A stretch of DNA of 39,751 nt, taken from the NCBI GenBank assembly GCA_025359915.1, contig JANYDE010000051.1:1-39751 (forward strand), written 5' to 3'. This stretch comes from Chamaesiphon sp. 336R_metabinner_41. Its GTDB lineage: Bacteria > Cyanobacteriota > Cyanobacteriia > Cyanobacteriales > Chamaesiphonaceae. This document shows, in pieces, positions 1 through 7,650 of this stretch (position 1 is its first letter; each line of letters starts with the position of its first letter). The translations under genes were made by a program, and so were the position numbers. A model generated the notes under the pieces. It had not been told where the DNA came from and did not search any database. It worked only from the letters and a program-made list of their open reading frames with translations.

Positions 1-226
1 GAGAGGCTCCGCCAACGAATTGGCGATCGCCAGTGGAGCCAATTCTTCCTCTAAATCGCTGACTAAATCGTTCAAACAGCATGGTTGAAGTTGTAAGGGT
101 AATTGTTTCGCTTCCAACCGCGATAGCCAGAGTAAATCCTCTGCTAGGCGACTGAGATGGCGAACTTGACGCTGGGCAATTTCTAAATTGTTGCGGGTTT
201 CTGGCTCGATTACTTCTACATCTAAA
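1..226 (-). CDS. Sensor histidine kinase, internal fragment (cut by transposon and by window edge)
   Basis: The minus strand encodes about 75 residues, including NNLEIAQRQVRHLSRLAEDL and LLWLSRLEAKQLPLQLQPC. This is the typical second helix of a HisKA dimerisation domain and the linker to the ATPase domain (pattern R-x-L-A-E-D-L-L-x-L-S-R-L-E). The family phosphorylates itself on a histidine in the preceding helix and passes the phosphate to a response regulator. That H-box helix is missing because the frame runs into the left terminal repeat of the transposon at 227. The ATPase domain would lie to the left, outside the window. No continuation of the kinase is found beyond the right end of the transposon, so its 5' half was lost or moved. 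It is very likely non-functional. Confidence 0.75.
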
Positions 227-262
227 GGGGGTAAAGACAAGATACGCGCAAAAGTTATCACC
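227..262 (+). repeat. Left terminal inverted repeat of the transposon
   Basis: It begins GGGGGTAAAGACAAGATACG and ends AAAGTTATCACC. It is the reverse complement of 3675-3710 apart from one base (A in AAGACAAGA here, G in the other copy). A run of G at the outer end and a length of 36-38 bp are usual for Tn3-family ends. It interrupts the histidine kinase frame. Confidence 0.9.
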
Positions 263-288
263 ACCGCAATTTGTAGAACAAACCTACC

Positions 289-2962
289 TCAAAAAGCTAA
301 ATTAACCTGCTCTTCCAAAGCCGCTGGAATGGTGTCGAGATCGATCAGATAATCACCAAAACGCTTGATATGACGAGTTAAATAAGGACTCAGCGCAGCT
401 AAATCTTCCGGCGACCAAACAACCCCTTCCCGTTTAAGCTGAAGTAACACATCAGTGAGATCGACCACATTACGGAAAATCACCGCATTGGCAATTAGAT
501 CGCCATACTTGACAATCTTCTCTTGCTGTTCGGGGTCATTACTCGCAATCACCATTTCCCCTCCAAAGAAAAACCACTTAGAAAATCCATTGTAGGCTTC
601 AACTTTATTAGTTGTAGCTGTAATCTTTTGCCGTAACTTCTGGTCAGAGATAAACTTCAATAGAAAGATTGTTCTAATCACTCTACCCAACTCTCGAAAT
701 GCCTGATAAAGCTTATTCTTACGACTATAGTTACCCAGCTTTCTGAGCAATATATCTGAAGAAATTCGACCAGACTCAATCGAAAGAACCACACGCATTA
801 AATCCGACCAATGAGTTTTAATCAACTCCCAATTAATCACCCCTTTAAACAAAGAATCGATATGCTGATAAACTGTCTCTGGTTCGGGACGATAGAACAC
901 TAAATCTTGCCAATTTCTAATCCGAGGCATTAGTTCGATACCTAATAGATAAGAAAGCGCAAACACTGGAGTAGACTGTCCTTGCGTGTCAGCATGGATA
1001 ATCTGCGGTTGAACATCAGATTGATTCTTCAATAATCCTTCAATGATATAGACCGCTTCCCAAGTCCCGCAAGGAATAAAGTGACTGAACAAAGCTATGT
1101 AAGTATCAGCAACATGGTGATACGCAATGCCCCCATAACCACCATAGCGAATGTGATACTCCGAGATTAAATTTTGCTCGTATAGATCGTATTTCGTACC
1201 ATCAGCCGCCGCTGTTGTCCCATCACCCCAGGATTTAGTTAATGGCATAACATTATAACGATTGATAATATCTACCAAGGCAGCATTTAGACTCTTTAAA
1301 CTAATGTGCCGCTGATTGACAAAAGTAAGCATTTTCGGTGTAACAATACCTCTCATATGACGTGCTGCTTGGGTTGCACCCAGATTACATCCATAGGTAA
1401 AAGTTGTTAATAAGTAGCTGTTCTCGATAGTCAGCGTAGGCTTCACTGCCCAAGACATAAATATCTCCAGATTTAAGTTCAGCCGCTAAATAAGAAAAGA
1501 TACAAACCTCAAAGTGGCGGCGCATTACTTTAGTACCATTTTTGTCCTTAACCAACACCATTTTCTGCCATTGCTGCGAAGCAAAAGATAGATCGACGTC
1601 ATCTTTAATCCACTCGCCCCTGCGATGGAAATTAGAGCGCAATATTTCTACAGCTTCTACCAACTTACGATCGCTACTGGTAGATTCTATTCTTAGAGCA
1701 TTAAATATTCGATAAAATGTGCTGCGATGACTTTTGTAAAATCGCCACATTAACGGTAGATGATTATTGCCCTGATAGGCATTAATCTCTTCACACTCGG
1801 TTAACAGATGTTCGACCCCTCCTGTTTGGGTGAAGATCTCTTGTAACTGTTCTAATGAGTTGGAATAATCTGCCTCTACATTGAAAATGTGCAGAATATT
1901 AGTCAGGACTGATACTAACTTTTCAGTAGTTGCTTGCTGCTTTTCCTTAATCGACTGTAATTCCTCAGTTGCCCGAATAGAGATCTTCTTCATTTGTTTG
2001 AGGAACATTTCTACTAGGTTATCGCGGGTTTGCACTTGAGCCGAATAAATCAGACAAAGGATTAAAGTTAATCGTTTAGGTAAATTAATATCTTTCATCT
2101 CTGAAGCAGTCAAAGCCTTAGCCTCAGATGTAAAATGTTTAATTTTAGACTGAGTTAAGCCCTTTAATAAAGGAGCAATTTCGCCAATTGTTTCTAACCA
2201 AATTAAATGGGCGATGAGATCGTTAAGATGATTTCGAGTCGAGCGGTGTGGGAGTTTTTTGAGATCGTTGTAAGAACTGCGCTCGACCGATGAGTGAGCT
2301 TCTAACAGATCCTGTAATTTCTTAATGTATTCAGCATCGAGTTGACTGACTATCTGGGAGAATAACTTTTGATTGACTTCATTCTTTAAATGACTAACTA
2401 AGCGATCTAAAGTATTGAAGCCAGGTAGTTGATAGCAATTTTTGATTAACTCTTCAATTGCGACGTTAATCAGGTCGGCTGGATTGTCCATCCTCAAGGC
2501 TGATTCCTCGACAGTTTTGGTAATTAACTCTCTACCTTTTTGATTGAAAGGTATCACTTGGAGATAAGCCCGAATTGCTTTTCTATGCCGCGACAAGGTT
2601 GATGGATATTTACAGTTCAAACCTATGTCTTCGGGCAGATCTAGAACTGAATGAATGTGTTCGATAATTGCGGCTGGGATGTCTGCTATTTGAGGGAAAT
2701 AGCCTAATCGCTGAAATACTTTGAGTAAAACTATCCAGGTAAAATAGTTGTCCTTTCCAGTTGTGGCTTGTCGTGCAAATGTTCTCTCTACCTGCGTCGG
2801 ACTATAAATTTCTTCGAGTTCATTGGCTGTGTAGTATCGTTTAAATCTGGGGTAAGCTGTCCGTTCGATTGATGCCACTGAGAAAGGAAAAGATGATCTT
2901 TTCAACTGTCGAGTTGCCGTATTATCGCCTTTGGATGGTTCAATCTTTCCAAAACGATTCAA
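289..2962 (-). pseudogene. tnpA: Tn3-family transposase TnpA, frameshifted and internally deleted
   Basis: Two overlapping minus-strand frames make up this gene. The N-terminal part (2962-1385, 525 aa) has the DUF4158 DNA-binding region, with RFKRYYTANELEEIYSPTQ near the start, and ends after GSEAYADYREQLL. The C-terminal part (1458-289, 389 aa) begins to match at TYGCNLGATQAARHMRG and keeps the catalytic triad: D in AAADGTKYD, D in HADTQGQS and E in NKVEAYNGF. Intact relatives are close to 1000 aa and have roughly 100 or more residues between YREQLL and GCNLG. Here those motifs almost touch and the frame changes, so a deletion removed the linker. The 2962 start is TTG; a GTG at 2878 opening VASIERTAYPRFKR is the more natural family start. 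It overlaps the recombinase stop by 23 bp, which suggests co-transcription. Confidence 0.85.
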
Positions 2963-3560
2963 ACCGTTGCGGGGACATCTGTGTGTAGCGCACCGTATGG
3001 TGAATGTTTTTGTGTCCTAAATAGTCCTGAATCGCTCTCGTATCATGCCCTTGGGCGGCTAGATAATAACCACAGGCATGGCGTAATTGATGGGGATGGA
3101 CTGGTGCCCCTAGTCCCGCTAAGACTCCTGCTCTGGCTACTAAATGACGAATGGTTCTGGTGGATAGGGGAGCTTTCCGCTCGGAGACAAATACATACTG
3201 GGTTTCGGGATACTCTCGTTGAATTTGGCGCAATGCTCTCAATTCAGGTGCGCGGAGTGGGTGGATGCTATCGTGTCCATGTTTGACACGATGAATTTCA
3301 ATATATCCTTCAGTCAGGTCTACTTGTGACCATTTCAAGGCGACTAATTCTGCTGTCCGCAGTCCGTGTCGAAACATCAGTAAGATGATTGCTGCATCTC
3401 GAATACCATGCCTTCCAACTTTTTTGGCGGTACCAATGATTGCTTCAACTTCTTTGGGACGCAAGTATTCTCTGTCTCGTTCTGAAGTCTTTTTAACTGG
3501 GGGCAGAACGCGAGAATCAGACTTTGCCGAAAAGGAAAGTTGGGGGGGGTCTAACAACAT
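2940..3560 (-). CDS. Short tyrosine recombinase (TnpI-like resolvase of the transposon)
   Basis: A 206-residue phage-integrase-family catalytic domain without the usual N-terminal SAM-like core-binding domain. Catalytic residues are visible: R68 in FRHGLRTAEL, a likely K93, H157 and R160 in HPHQLRHACGYYL, H183 in LGHKNIHHT, and the nucleophile Y192 in VRYTQMS. The family cuts DNA through a 3'-phosphotyrosine link. In elements with the Tn4430 plan such an enzyme resolves cointegrates at a site beside its gene. The ATG at 3560 is supported by GAGG at 3570-3573, nine bases upstream. The gene reads toward tnpA and overlaps it, so the two form one operon. All key residues are present, so this enzyme may still work although tnpA does not. 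Confidence 0.85.
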   Translation of the reverse strand: MLLDPPQLSFSAKSDSRVLPPVKKTSERDREYLRPKEVEAIIGTAKKVGRHGIRDAAIILLMFRHGLRTAELVALKWSQVDLTEGYIEIHRVKHGHDSIHPLRAPELRALRQIQREYPETQYVFVSERKAPLSTRTIRHLVARAGVLAGLGAPVHPHQLRHACGYYLAAQGHDTRAIQDYLGHKNIHHTVRYTQMSPQRFESFWKD

Positions 3561-3601
3561 CTGTCAAAACCTCATGACAATGCTCCTATTCCTATTCTAC
3601 T

Positions 3602-3628
3602 TTGCCTAGTTGGAGACAAACTAGGCAA
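3602..3628. other. Putative core recombination site of the transposon's tyrosine recombinase
   Basis: Perfect inverted repeat TTGCCTAGTT - 7 bp - AACTAGGCAA. Two arms of about 10 bp around a 6-8 bp spacer is the normal architecture of a tyrosine-recombinase crossover site. It sits just upstream of the recombinase gene and inside the right terminal repeat, where TnpI-type elements keep their resolution site. It could instead be an operator for that gene. There is no T-run, so a terminator is unlikely. Confidence 0.5.
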
Positions 3629-3674
3629 TGTTTAGCAACCTCGATCTGTACCTTTCTTTACAAAACTTTATGCT

Positions 3675-3710
3675 GGTGATAACTTTTGCGCGTATCTCGT
3701 CTTTACCCCC
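3675..3710 (-). repeat. Right terminal inverted repeat of the transposon
   Basis: Read on the plus strand it starts GGTGATAACTTTTGCGCG and ends CTTTACCCCC, the mirror of the left end with one mismatch. Directly outside it begins the truncated AbiEii-like coding sequence. Confidence 0.9.
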
Positions 3711-4083
3711 AATTGAGTGTTTGAGTGTTAGTGATTGTTTTACAAGTAAACTGTTAGCTAATGCTGACAGATCCGCAGATCCTAGCGTTCATTCTCGCGA
3801 TCTGATTGACTTAGCTTTCTTGAGAAATGAGGAACCCATTCCAAATTTTGCAATCGAGAAAGCTGAGTCAGCCTATCGAGTTATAACACCATTAAAAGCT
3901 GCATTAAGCAAATTTCAAGCAGATGCCGAACTTAGATTTAATTGTTATGAGAATTTGACTATCTCTGAAATTTACCGTTCTAAGTTAATTGATGGTATTG
4001 ACTTATTGGCAATCGATCTAGGTTTAGCTAAAACCAATCGAACTATCAGTGAATCTGGCGATGAACTTTTCCCATTTACGTGA
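3711..4083 (+). pseudogene. AbiEii-type nucleotidyltransferase toxin, 3' remnant
   Basis: About 123 residues from the edge of the right terminal repeat to a TGA at 4081-4083. The segment SDCFTSKLLANADRSADPSV followed by SRDLIDLAF resembles the C-terminal half of AbiEii/AbiGii-family nucleotidyltransferases (K-L-x-A-x-x-D-R and s-R-D-x-x-D-L). The catalytic GG/S...D-x-D half is missing. The open frame extends leftward to an ATG at 3628 inside the transposon, but the residues before 3711 come from transposon sequence. It is not a copy of the intact AbiEii at 5088-6047: the equivalent position there reads ARHYYDLFCL. It is probably a relic of a second toxin-antitoxin locus broken during or after transposon arrival. 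Confidence 0.6.
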
Positions 4084-4110
4084 AAACACATCGGTGAACT
4101 ACTGACATGA

Positions 4111-4206
4111 CAATTTGCCTCTCTCAAACATCGGTTTTGTCCCTTCTGCGGTACGACTTATCAGGAAAAAGCTGATACTCAAACTAGCTCTGAGTATCAG
4201 CTTTGA
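4111..4206 (+). pseudogene. Zinc-ribbon protein scrap
   Basis: A 31-codon frame directly after a stop codon reads FASLKHRFCPFCGTTYQEKA and ends at TGA 4204-4206. The CPFCG knuckle is typical of zinc ribbons, but only one cysteine pair is present and there is no start codon. I read it as decayed sequence between the transposon and the toxin-antitoxin operon; the resemblance may be chance. Confidence 0.25.
4168..4204. terminator. Long perfect hairpin, possible terminator
   Basis: A 14-bp perfect stem (AAAGCTGATACTCA / TGAGTATCAGCTTT) with a 9-base loop. Read on the minus strand the stem is followed by a short T-run, so it could end transcription coming leftward. On the plus strand no T-run follows. 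It may separate the remnants from the abiE operon. Confidence 0.45.
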
Positions 4207-4262
4207 GGCTCTTCTTGCAGATTCTCACACGTATTCTGTCGCTATGCCGACATTGTTTTAAG

Positions 4263-4298
4263 TTATGTCAAGTTTTTAAACGAGAAAACTTGACATAA
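4263..4298. promoter_or_regulatory. Palindromic operator upstream of abiEi
   Basis: A perfect 14-bp inverted repeat, TTATGTCAAGTTTT - 8 bp - AAAACTTGACATAA, 55 bp before the abiEi start. Its right arm contains the TTGACA -35 box. Characterised AbiEi antitoxins repress their own operon by binding inverted repeats in the promoter, so this is the likely operator. Assignment rests on position and symmetry. Confidence 0.6.
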
Positions 4299-4319
4299 TT
4301 TCCGAAATTTAGTTAGATT
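4290..4319 (+). promoter_or_regulatory. Predicted sigma70-type promoter of the abiE operon
   Basis: TTGACA at 4290-4295 and TTAGAT (4313-4318) or TAGATT (4314-4319) with 17-18 bp spacing, about 35 bp before the GTG start at 4354. The -35 box lies inside the right arm of the palindrome, so a bound repressor would block RNA polymerase. Confidence 0.5.
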
Positions 4320-4353
4320 AATAGTAAATACCGTCATCAAAGCGACGATCGTT

Positions 4354-5091
4354 GTGAGCATTCAAGAAACTAGGCTTCAAGACTCAACATCTTCCGCTGC
4401 TGTCAGCGTATGGGAGGAAATTAGTTCAGGGTCTCAAAAGTACTGGCGACCCAGTGATTTCCCTCATTTGCCAACAGCAGCAGTGCTCCAAACTTTATCG
4501 AGACTATGTAGAGCGGGTCAATTGGAGCGGGTCAGTAAAGGAATCTACTATTTACCCCATCAGACTCGGTTTGGTCGCAGCCGTCCATCACCCGCAGAAG
4601 TCCAACAACTAAGTACCCCTCAAAATCTATTACCCGCTGGGGTTACTGCTGCTAATCTTCTAGGTTTTACCACCCAGAACTCGATTTCCGGTGAATATGC
4701 AACCTCAGCTAATAGCTTCCCTTTAAAGATAGCAGGCCATCGAGTCCGAATCCACACTCGTCGTCCTGCGGCATGGCATAATTTACTCCCGATGGATGCA
4801 GCACTTCTGGACTTCCTGCGTTCTCGCGGGCGACTGAGCGAACTAACCCCCTCGGAAACCAAGCAGAAACTTCTTGCTTACTTTCAGGAGGGTTGCCGCT
4901 TTGAGCGACTGATGGAAGTTATTGCGACCGAACCACCTAGAGTTAGAGCGATGGTGGGTGCTATCGGACAGGAGATTAGTCAACAGGATCGAAACTTAGA
5001 AGTGATTCGTCAGAGCTTAAATCCAGTCTCTAAATTTGACTTTGGCATTCTGAGCAATCTTCAGTATGCTCAGGAGTGGCAAGCTAAATGA
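4354..5091 (+). CDS. abiEi: AbiEi-family antitoxin / transcriptional repressor (type IV toxin-antitoxin)
   Basis: 245 residues. An N-terminal winged-helix region at about residues 15-70 (YWRPSDFPHLPTAAVLQTLS, then LERVSKGIYYLP) matches AbiEi/DUF6088-type antitoxins, which repress the operon and neutralise the nucleotidyltransferase toxin without stable binding. The remainder is the AbiEi C-terminal region (LLPAGVTAANLLGF, then a basic HRVRIHTRRPA stretch). The start is GTG at 4354, with no ATG and no strong ribosome-binding site nearby. The stop overlaps the start of abiEii as ATGA, implying translational coupling. The promoter and palindrome upstream support autoregulation. Confidence 0.75.
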   Translation: MSIQETRLQDSTSSAAVSVWEEISSGSQKYWRPSDFPHLPTAAVLQTLSRLCRAGQLERVSKGIYYLPHQTRFGRSRPSPAEVQQLSTPQNLLPAGVTAANLLGFTTQNSISGEYATSANSFPLKIAGHRVRIHTRRPAAWHNLLPMDAALLDFLRSRGRLSELTPSETKQKLLAYFQEGCRFERLMEVIATEPPRVRAMVGAIGQEISQQDRNLEVIRQSLNPVSKFDFGILSNLQYAQEWQAK

Positions 5092-6047
5092 GACTGTGTG
5101 AATCACCAGAATTTCGAGATGCGATTGTCACTGCCAAAGACTATTTTAATCGACCAGGATTGACTGAGCAATTCATTGAAAAGGATTACTACGTCACCGA
5201 GGCTTTGCGGATTATTGCTACCCATTGGCAGGATAATATTGTTTTTAAAGGTGGTACCAGTTTATCAAAAGGATGGAACTTAATTGAAAGATTTTCTGAA
5301 GATTTAGACCTATTCTTGAATCGGGATACCTATCAACCTAAACTGAGTAAAAGTCAGGTGACAAAGGAACTGAGAAGTATTCAAACAGCAATTCTAGATT
5401 GTCCAAAGTTAATACTATCAACGGCAGGTAGAAGTGAAGTAGGCGTGAGTCGGACTAGTTATTTTAACTACTCAGCTATTTTTCCAGGATTAGGAAATAC
5501 TCCTAATCAAATTATGTTGGAAATGGGTACTCGCAGTGGTAACTATCCGATTACCATAATTCAACTTTCATCCTATCTGGCTGAGTTCCTGACTGATACT
5601 GGAACATCTTTAGGCGCGAATGATGAATCTTCATTTCCAATGCAACTATTGCACTTTCGGAGAACATTCGTCGAGAAGTTATTTAGTATTCACTCTCATG
5701 TGACTGAGTATCAACTTAGTGGTAAACCGATTTCTACTTATGCCAGACATTATTACGATCTATTTTGTTTAGCTCAACAATCTGAAGTTCAGGAAATGAT
5801 CGATGGTTTTGAGTATCAGGAAATTAAGCAAGATATAGAAAATATTAGTCAAGAGCATTTTACTTTTTTACATCACACGCCAGTAGATTTATCATTTGCC
5901 AACAGTCAGGCACTATTTCCTACTGGTGAACTACGGACGTTAATTGTTAGAGAGTATCAACAACAGTGTAGCAATCTTTGCTATGGCTCATATCCTGCAT
6001 GGCAAGAGGTTGCAGATACCTTTGAGCGAATGAGGAATAAGCTGTAA
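5088..6047 (+). CDS. abiEii: AbiEii-family nucleotidyltransferase toxin (type IV toxin-antitoxin)
   Basis: 319 residues with the DNA-polymerase-beta-like nucleotidyltransferase signature: FKGGTSLSKGW at 53-63 and FSEDLDLFL at 69-77, which supplies the catalytic aspartates. Further in, EMGTRSGNYPI, the FRRTFVEKLFSIHSH block and ARHYYDLFCL follow the usual AbiEii order. Family members transfer nucleotides to RNA (tRNA acceptor stems in the best-studied relatives) and stop growth, which underlies abortive infection by phage. Length and motifs look intact. It is translationally coupled to abiEi through ATGA; 56 bp separate it from the recombinase gene that follows in the same direction. Confidence 0.82.
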   Translation: MRLCESPEFRDAIVTAKDYFNRPGLTEQFIEKDYYVTEALRIIATHWQDNIVFKGGTSLSKGWNLIERFSEDLDLFLNRDTYQPKLSKSQVTKELRSIQTAILDCPKLILSTAGRSEVGVSRTSYFNYSAIFPGLGNTPNQIMLEMGTRSGNYPITIIQLSSYLAEFLTDTGTSLGANDESSFPMQLLHFRRTFVEKLFSIHSHVTEYQLSGKPISTYARHYYDLFCLAQQSEVQEMIDGFEYQEIKQDIENISQEHFTFLHHTPVDLSFANSQALFPTGELRTLIVREYQQQCSNLCYGSYPAWQEVADTFERMRNKL

Positions 6048-6103
6048 AGGCTATTTGTTTATGAGCGATTATTGTAACTCTACTAATAAAATTATACATT
6101 CAA

Positions 6104-7069
6104 ATGCAGATTCCAATCCCCCAACTTGTTAGATTAGAGCGAGAGGAAATTTCTTCGATAATTCCTAATAGTCACGATCTTGGGATTTGGCAGGATTTTT
6201 TATCGCTTCAGATTAAGGAAACTACCCAAAGAGCTTATAGCAAATCTCTAGCAGATTTCTGTCTGAAGGTTTACCCAGCTTTTTCAATTTCCGATGCACT
6301 CCAGAGCTTTTTATCACTCTCTCAATCTGAGGCTCTGCATCAAGTTCTGACATATCGAAAGATTTTAATCGATTTGAAGTTATCTAGTGCCACGATCAAT
6401 CAGCGTTTATCAGCCCTTAAATCATTGGTTGACTATGCGAGAAAACGAGGTTTATGTAGCTTCACTTTGATTGATGTGAAGGGGTTAAGAAGTCAGAAAT
6501 ATCGGGATACTAGGGGTAGAACTGTTGATGAATATCGCAGTGTGTTAGCAGAGATCGATCGGTCTACAGTATTGGGTAAGCGTGATTATGCTATCTGTCG
6601 ATTGTTGTGGGACAATGCTTTGAGAAGAGGTGAGATAGTTTCACTCGATCGATCTAATTTCCTACCTCAAGAAAGTAGATTAATGATTCTAGGTAAAGGG
6701 ACATTAGAATTACATTCGATCGATCTTAATCCAGCCGTAGTCACTGCTATTAATGACTATTTACTAGTTAAGCCGAGTAGCGAAAATTCAGCCTTATTCG
6801 TGAGTAATAATGGCAACCGATTAGATGGTAAAGATATTGCCAGAATAGTCAAGAAGTATGCCGAACCTGTGGGGATCGATCTTTCTCCCCATCGGGTGAG
6901 ACATAGTGCGATTACGGCTTATTTAGATGTCAGTGAGGGGAATGTCAGAGCTGCTCAATCTTTATCTCGACATCAGAATTTGAGCACATTAATGATTTAT
7001 GACGATAATCGCCATCAGTTACAGGGTAAGGCTACTAAAGATTTGGGAGATTTATTGAATAACTCGTAA
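6104..7069 (+). CDS. Tyrosine recombinase, XerC/XerD-like
   Basis: 321 residues with the two-domain integrase plan. Residues about 25-115 form the N-terminal SAM-like core-binding domain (TTQRAYSKSLADF, SSATINQRLSALKSLVDYAR). Residues about 140-315 form the catalytic domain with R174 in NALRRGEIV, K198 in ILGKGT, H263 and R266 in SPHRVRHSAI, H290 in LSRHQN and Y299 in MIYDDNR. All catalytic positions are present. It is not closely similar to the transposon recombinase. It lies 56 bp after abiEii on the same strand and may be co-transcribed. Its stop codon falls within a heptamer repeat tract. I saw no attachment site or other phage genes, so this could be an orphan integrase or part of a small defence or mobile module. 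Confidence 0.85.
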   Translation: MQIPIPQLVRLEREEISSIIPNSHDLGIWQDFLSLQIKETTQRAYSKSLADFCLKVYPAFSISDALQSFLSLSQSEALHQVLTYRKILIDLKLSSATINQRLSALKSLVDYARKRGLCSFTLIDVKGLRSQKYRDTRGRTVDEYRSVLAEIDRSTVLGKRDYAICRLLWDNALRRGEIVSLDRSNFLPQESRLMILGKGTLELHSIDLNPAVVTAINDYLLVKPSSENSALFVSNNGNRLDGKDIARIVKKYAEPVGIDLSPHRVRHSAITAYLDVSEGNVRAAQSLSRHQNLSTLMIYDDNRHQLQGKATKDLGDLLNNS

Positions 7070-7106
7070 GTTGTAGGTCGTAAGTTGTAAGTCGTAAGTC
7101 GTAAAA
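7065..7106 (+). repeat. Heptameric short tandem repeat (STRR), six units
   Basis: Six units of (C/T)GTA(A/G)GT in tandem, the last imperfect. The tract starts over the stop codon of the recombinase gene. The same heptamer occurs five times inside the giant coding region at 24852-24886. Heptameric tandem repeats of this kind are common between genes in filamentous cyanobacteria. Confidence 0.85.
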
Positions 7107-7113
7107 GAATTCT

Positions 7114-7650
7114 GTGTTTGCCTCTAAAAGGAGGAACGTTTATAATTCATTTGTGGAGCAATACCGAGATACAGAGCAGCCTTTACCTAAACAAAACCCA
7201 GATCGATCGAAAGCTCACCGTTTGGATTGTGCATTTTTTAACTTTGCGATCGAATTAATTTCTCAAGCACAACCGCTCGACAGCATCAGAGCTGCGTTTA
7301 TGGAGGGAGAGCGTTTATTTCCTAGCTCGGCAATTTTTGAGTTAGCACACATCCAGATTGCTGTTTGGGATTGTTCCGTTGTTAACTCAATCCTATTCCT
7401 AGCTAGCAGTAATAGTACTATTCCCAGCAAGATCGACATTATCCCCAGCCGTAATCCCACCGATAATCGAAGTCGAGCCACTAGCAGCGAAGTTCTTCTT
7501 CGTCTGGAATTGACCCTTGAGGCTGGTATTCCCACTAATCTCGATATTGCCCTGAGCGACAATTTTCACCGCGCTCGCCGCATTACTCATCCCATTACTG
7601 CCAGCAAAAGTAGTATTACCATTGCTATTGACAATCCAATTTCCAGCTAA
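7114..7650 (+). CDS. Hypothetical protein, probably a truncated remnant (doubtful)
   Basis: A GTG-started frame of 178 codons. The first ~90 residues have ordinary protein composition, and ALIRAAF-like text (SIRAAFMEGERLFPSSAIF, then ELAHIQIAV) vaguely recalls small cyanobacterial hypothetical proteins. From 7399 the frame runs antisense to the 3' end of the giant gene and its composition becomes Ser/Thr/Ile-rich like other antisense shadows. If anything is real here, it is the portion before about 7390, now missing its natural 3' end. AGGAGG at 7129-7134 lies inside the frame with no start at a suitable distance. I do not assign a function. Confidence 0.3.
   Translation: MFASKRRNVYNSFVEQYRDTEQPLPKQNPDRSKAHRLDCAFFNFAIELISQAQPLDSIRAAFMEGERLFPSSAIFELAHIQIAVWDCSVVNSILFLASSNSTIPSKIDIIPSRNPTDNRSRATSSEVLLRLELTLEAGIPTNLDIALSDNFHRARRITHPITASKSSITIAIDNPISS

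Larger units (their letters stand above)
227..3710 (-). mobile_element. Tn3-family transposon, defective, carrying a tyrosine recombinase
   Basis: A 3484-bp element bounded by 36-bp inverted repeats that start GGGGG and differ at one position. Inside, on the minus strand, are a short tyrosine recombinase and a Tn3-type DDE transposase whose stop lies 27 bp from the left repeat. Between the recombinase start and the right repeat is a small inverted-repeat site. This matches the Tn4430/TnpI plan of Tn3-family elements, where a tyrosine recombinase rather than a serine resolvase resolves cointegrates. No passenger genes are present. The 5 bp outside the ends differ (CTAAA on the left, AATTG on the right), so there is no target-site duplication. 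tnpA is broken, so the element could move only with help in trans. Confidence 0.85.

Noticed and set aside
1385-1458. Programmed ribosomal frameshift joining the two transposase frames
   Set aside because: More than about 100 residues usual in the family are missing at the junction and no clear slippery sequence with a stimulatory structure was seen, so deletion is simpler.
2981-3609. Plus-strand frames opposite the transposon recombinase
   Set aside because: The minus strand carries all catalytic motifs of a tyrosine recombinase; the plus frames have none.
4620-4862. Minus-strand frame opposite abiEi
   Set aside because: It is the mirror of the antitoxin coding sequence, Arg/Ser-rich, with no domain.
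7129-7134. AGGAGG as ribosome-binding site of a new gene
   Set aside because: The nearest in-frame start (GTG) is about 18 bases downstream, too far for normal spacing.
7080-7400. Rho-independent terminator of the giant gene
   Set aside because: Only a weak stem with a long loop (GAGTTA/TAACTC) was found and no T-run after a compact hairpin.
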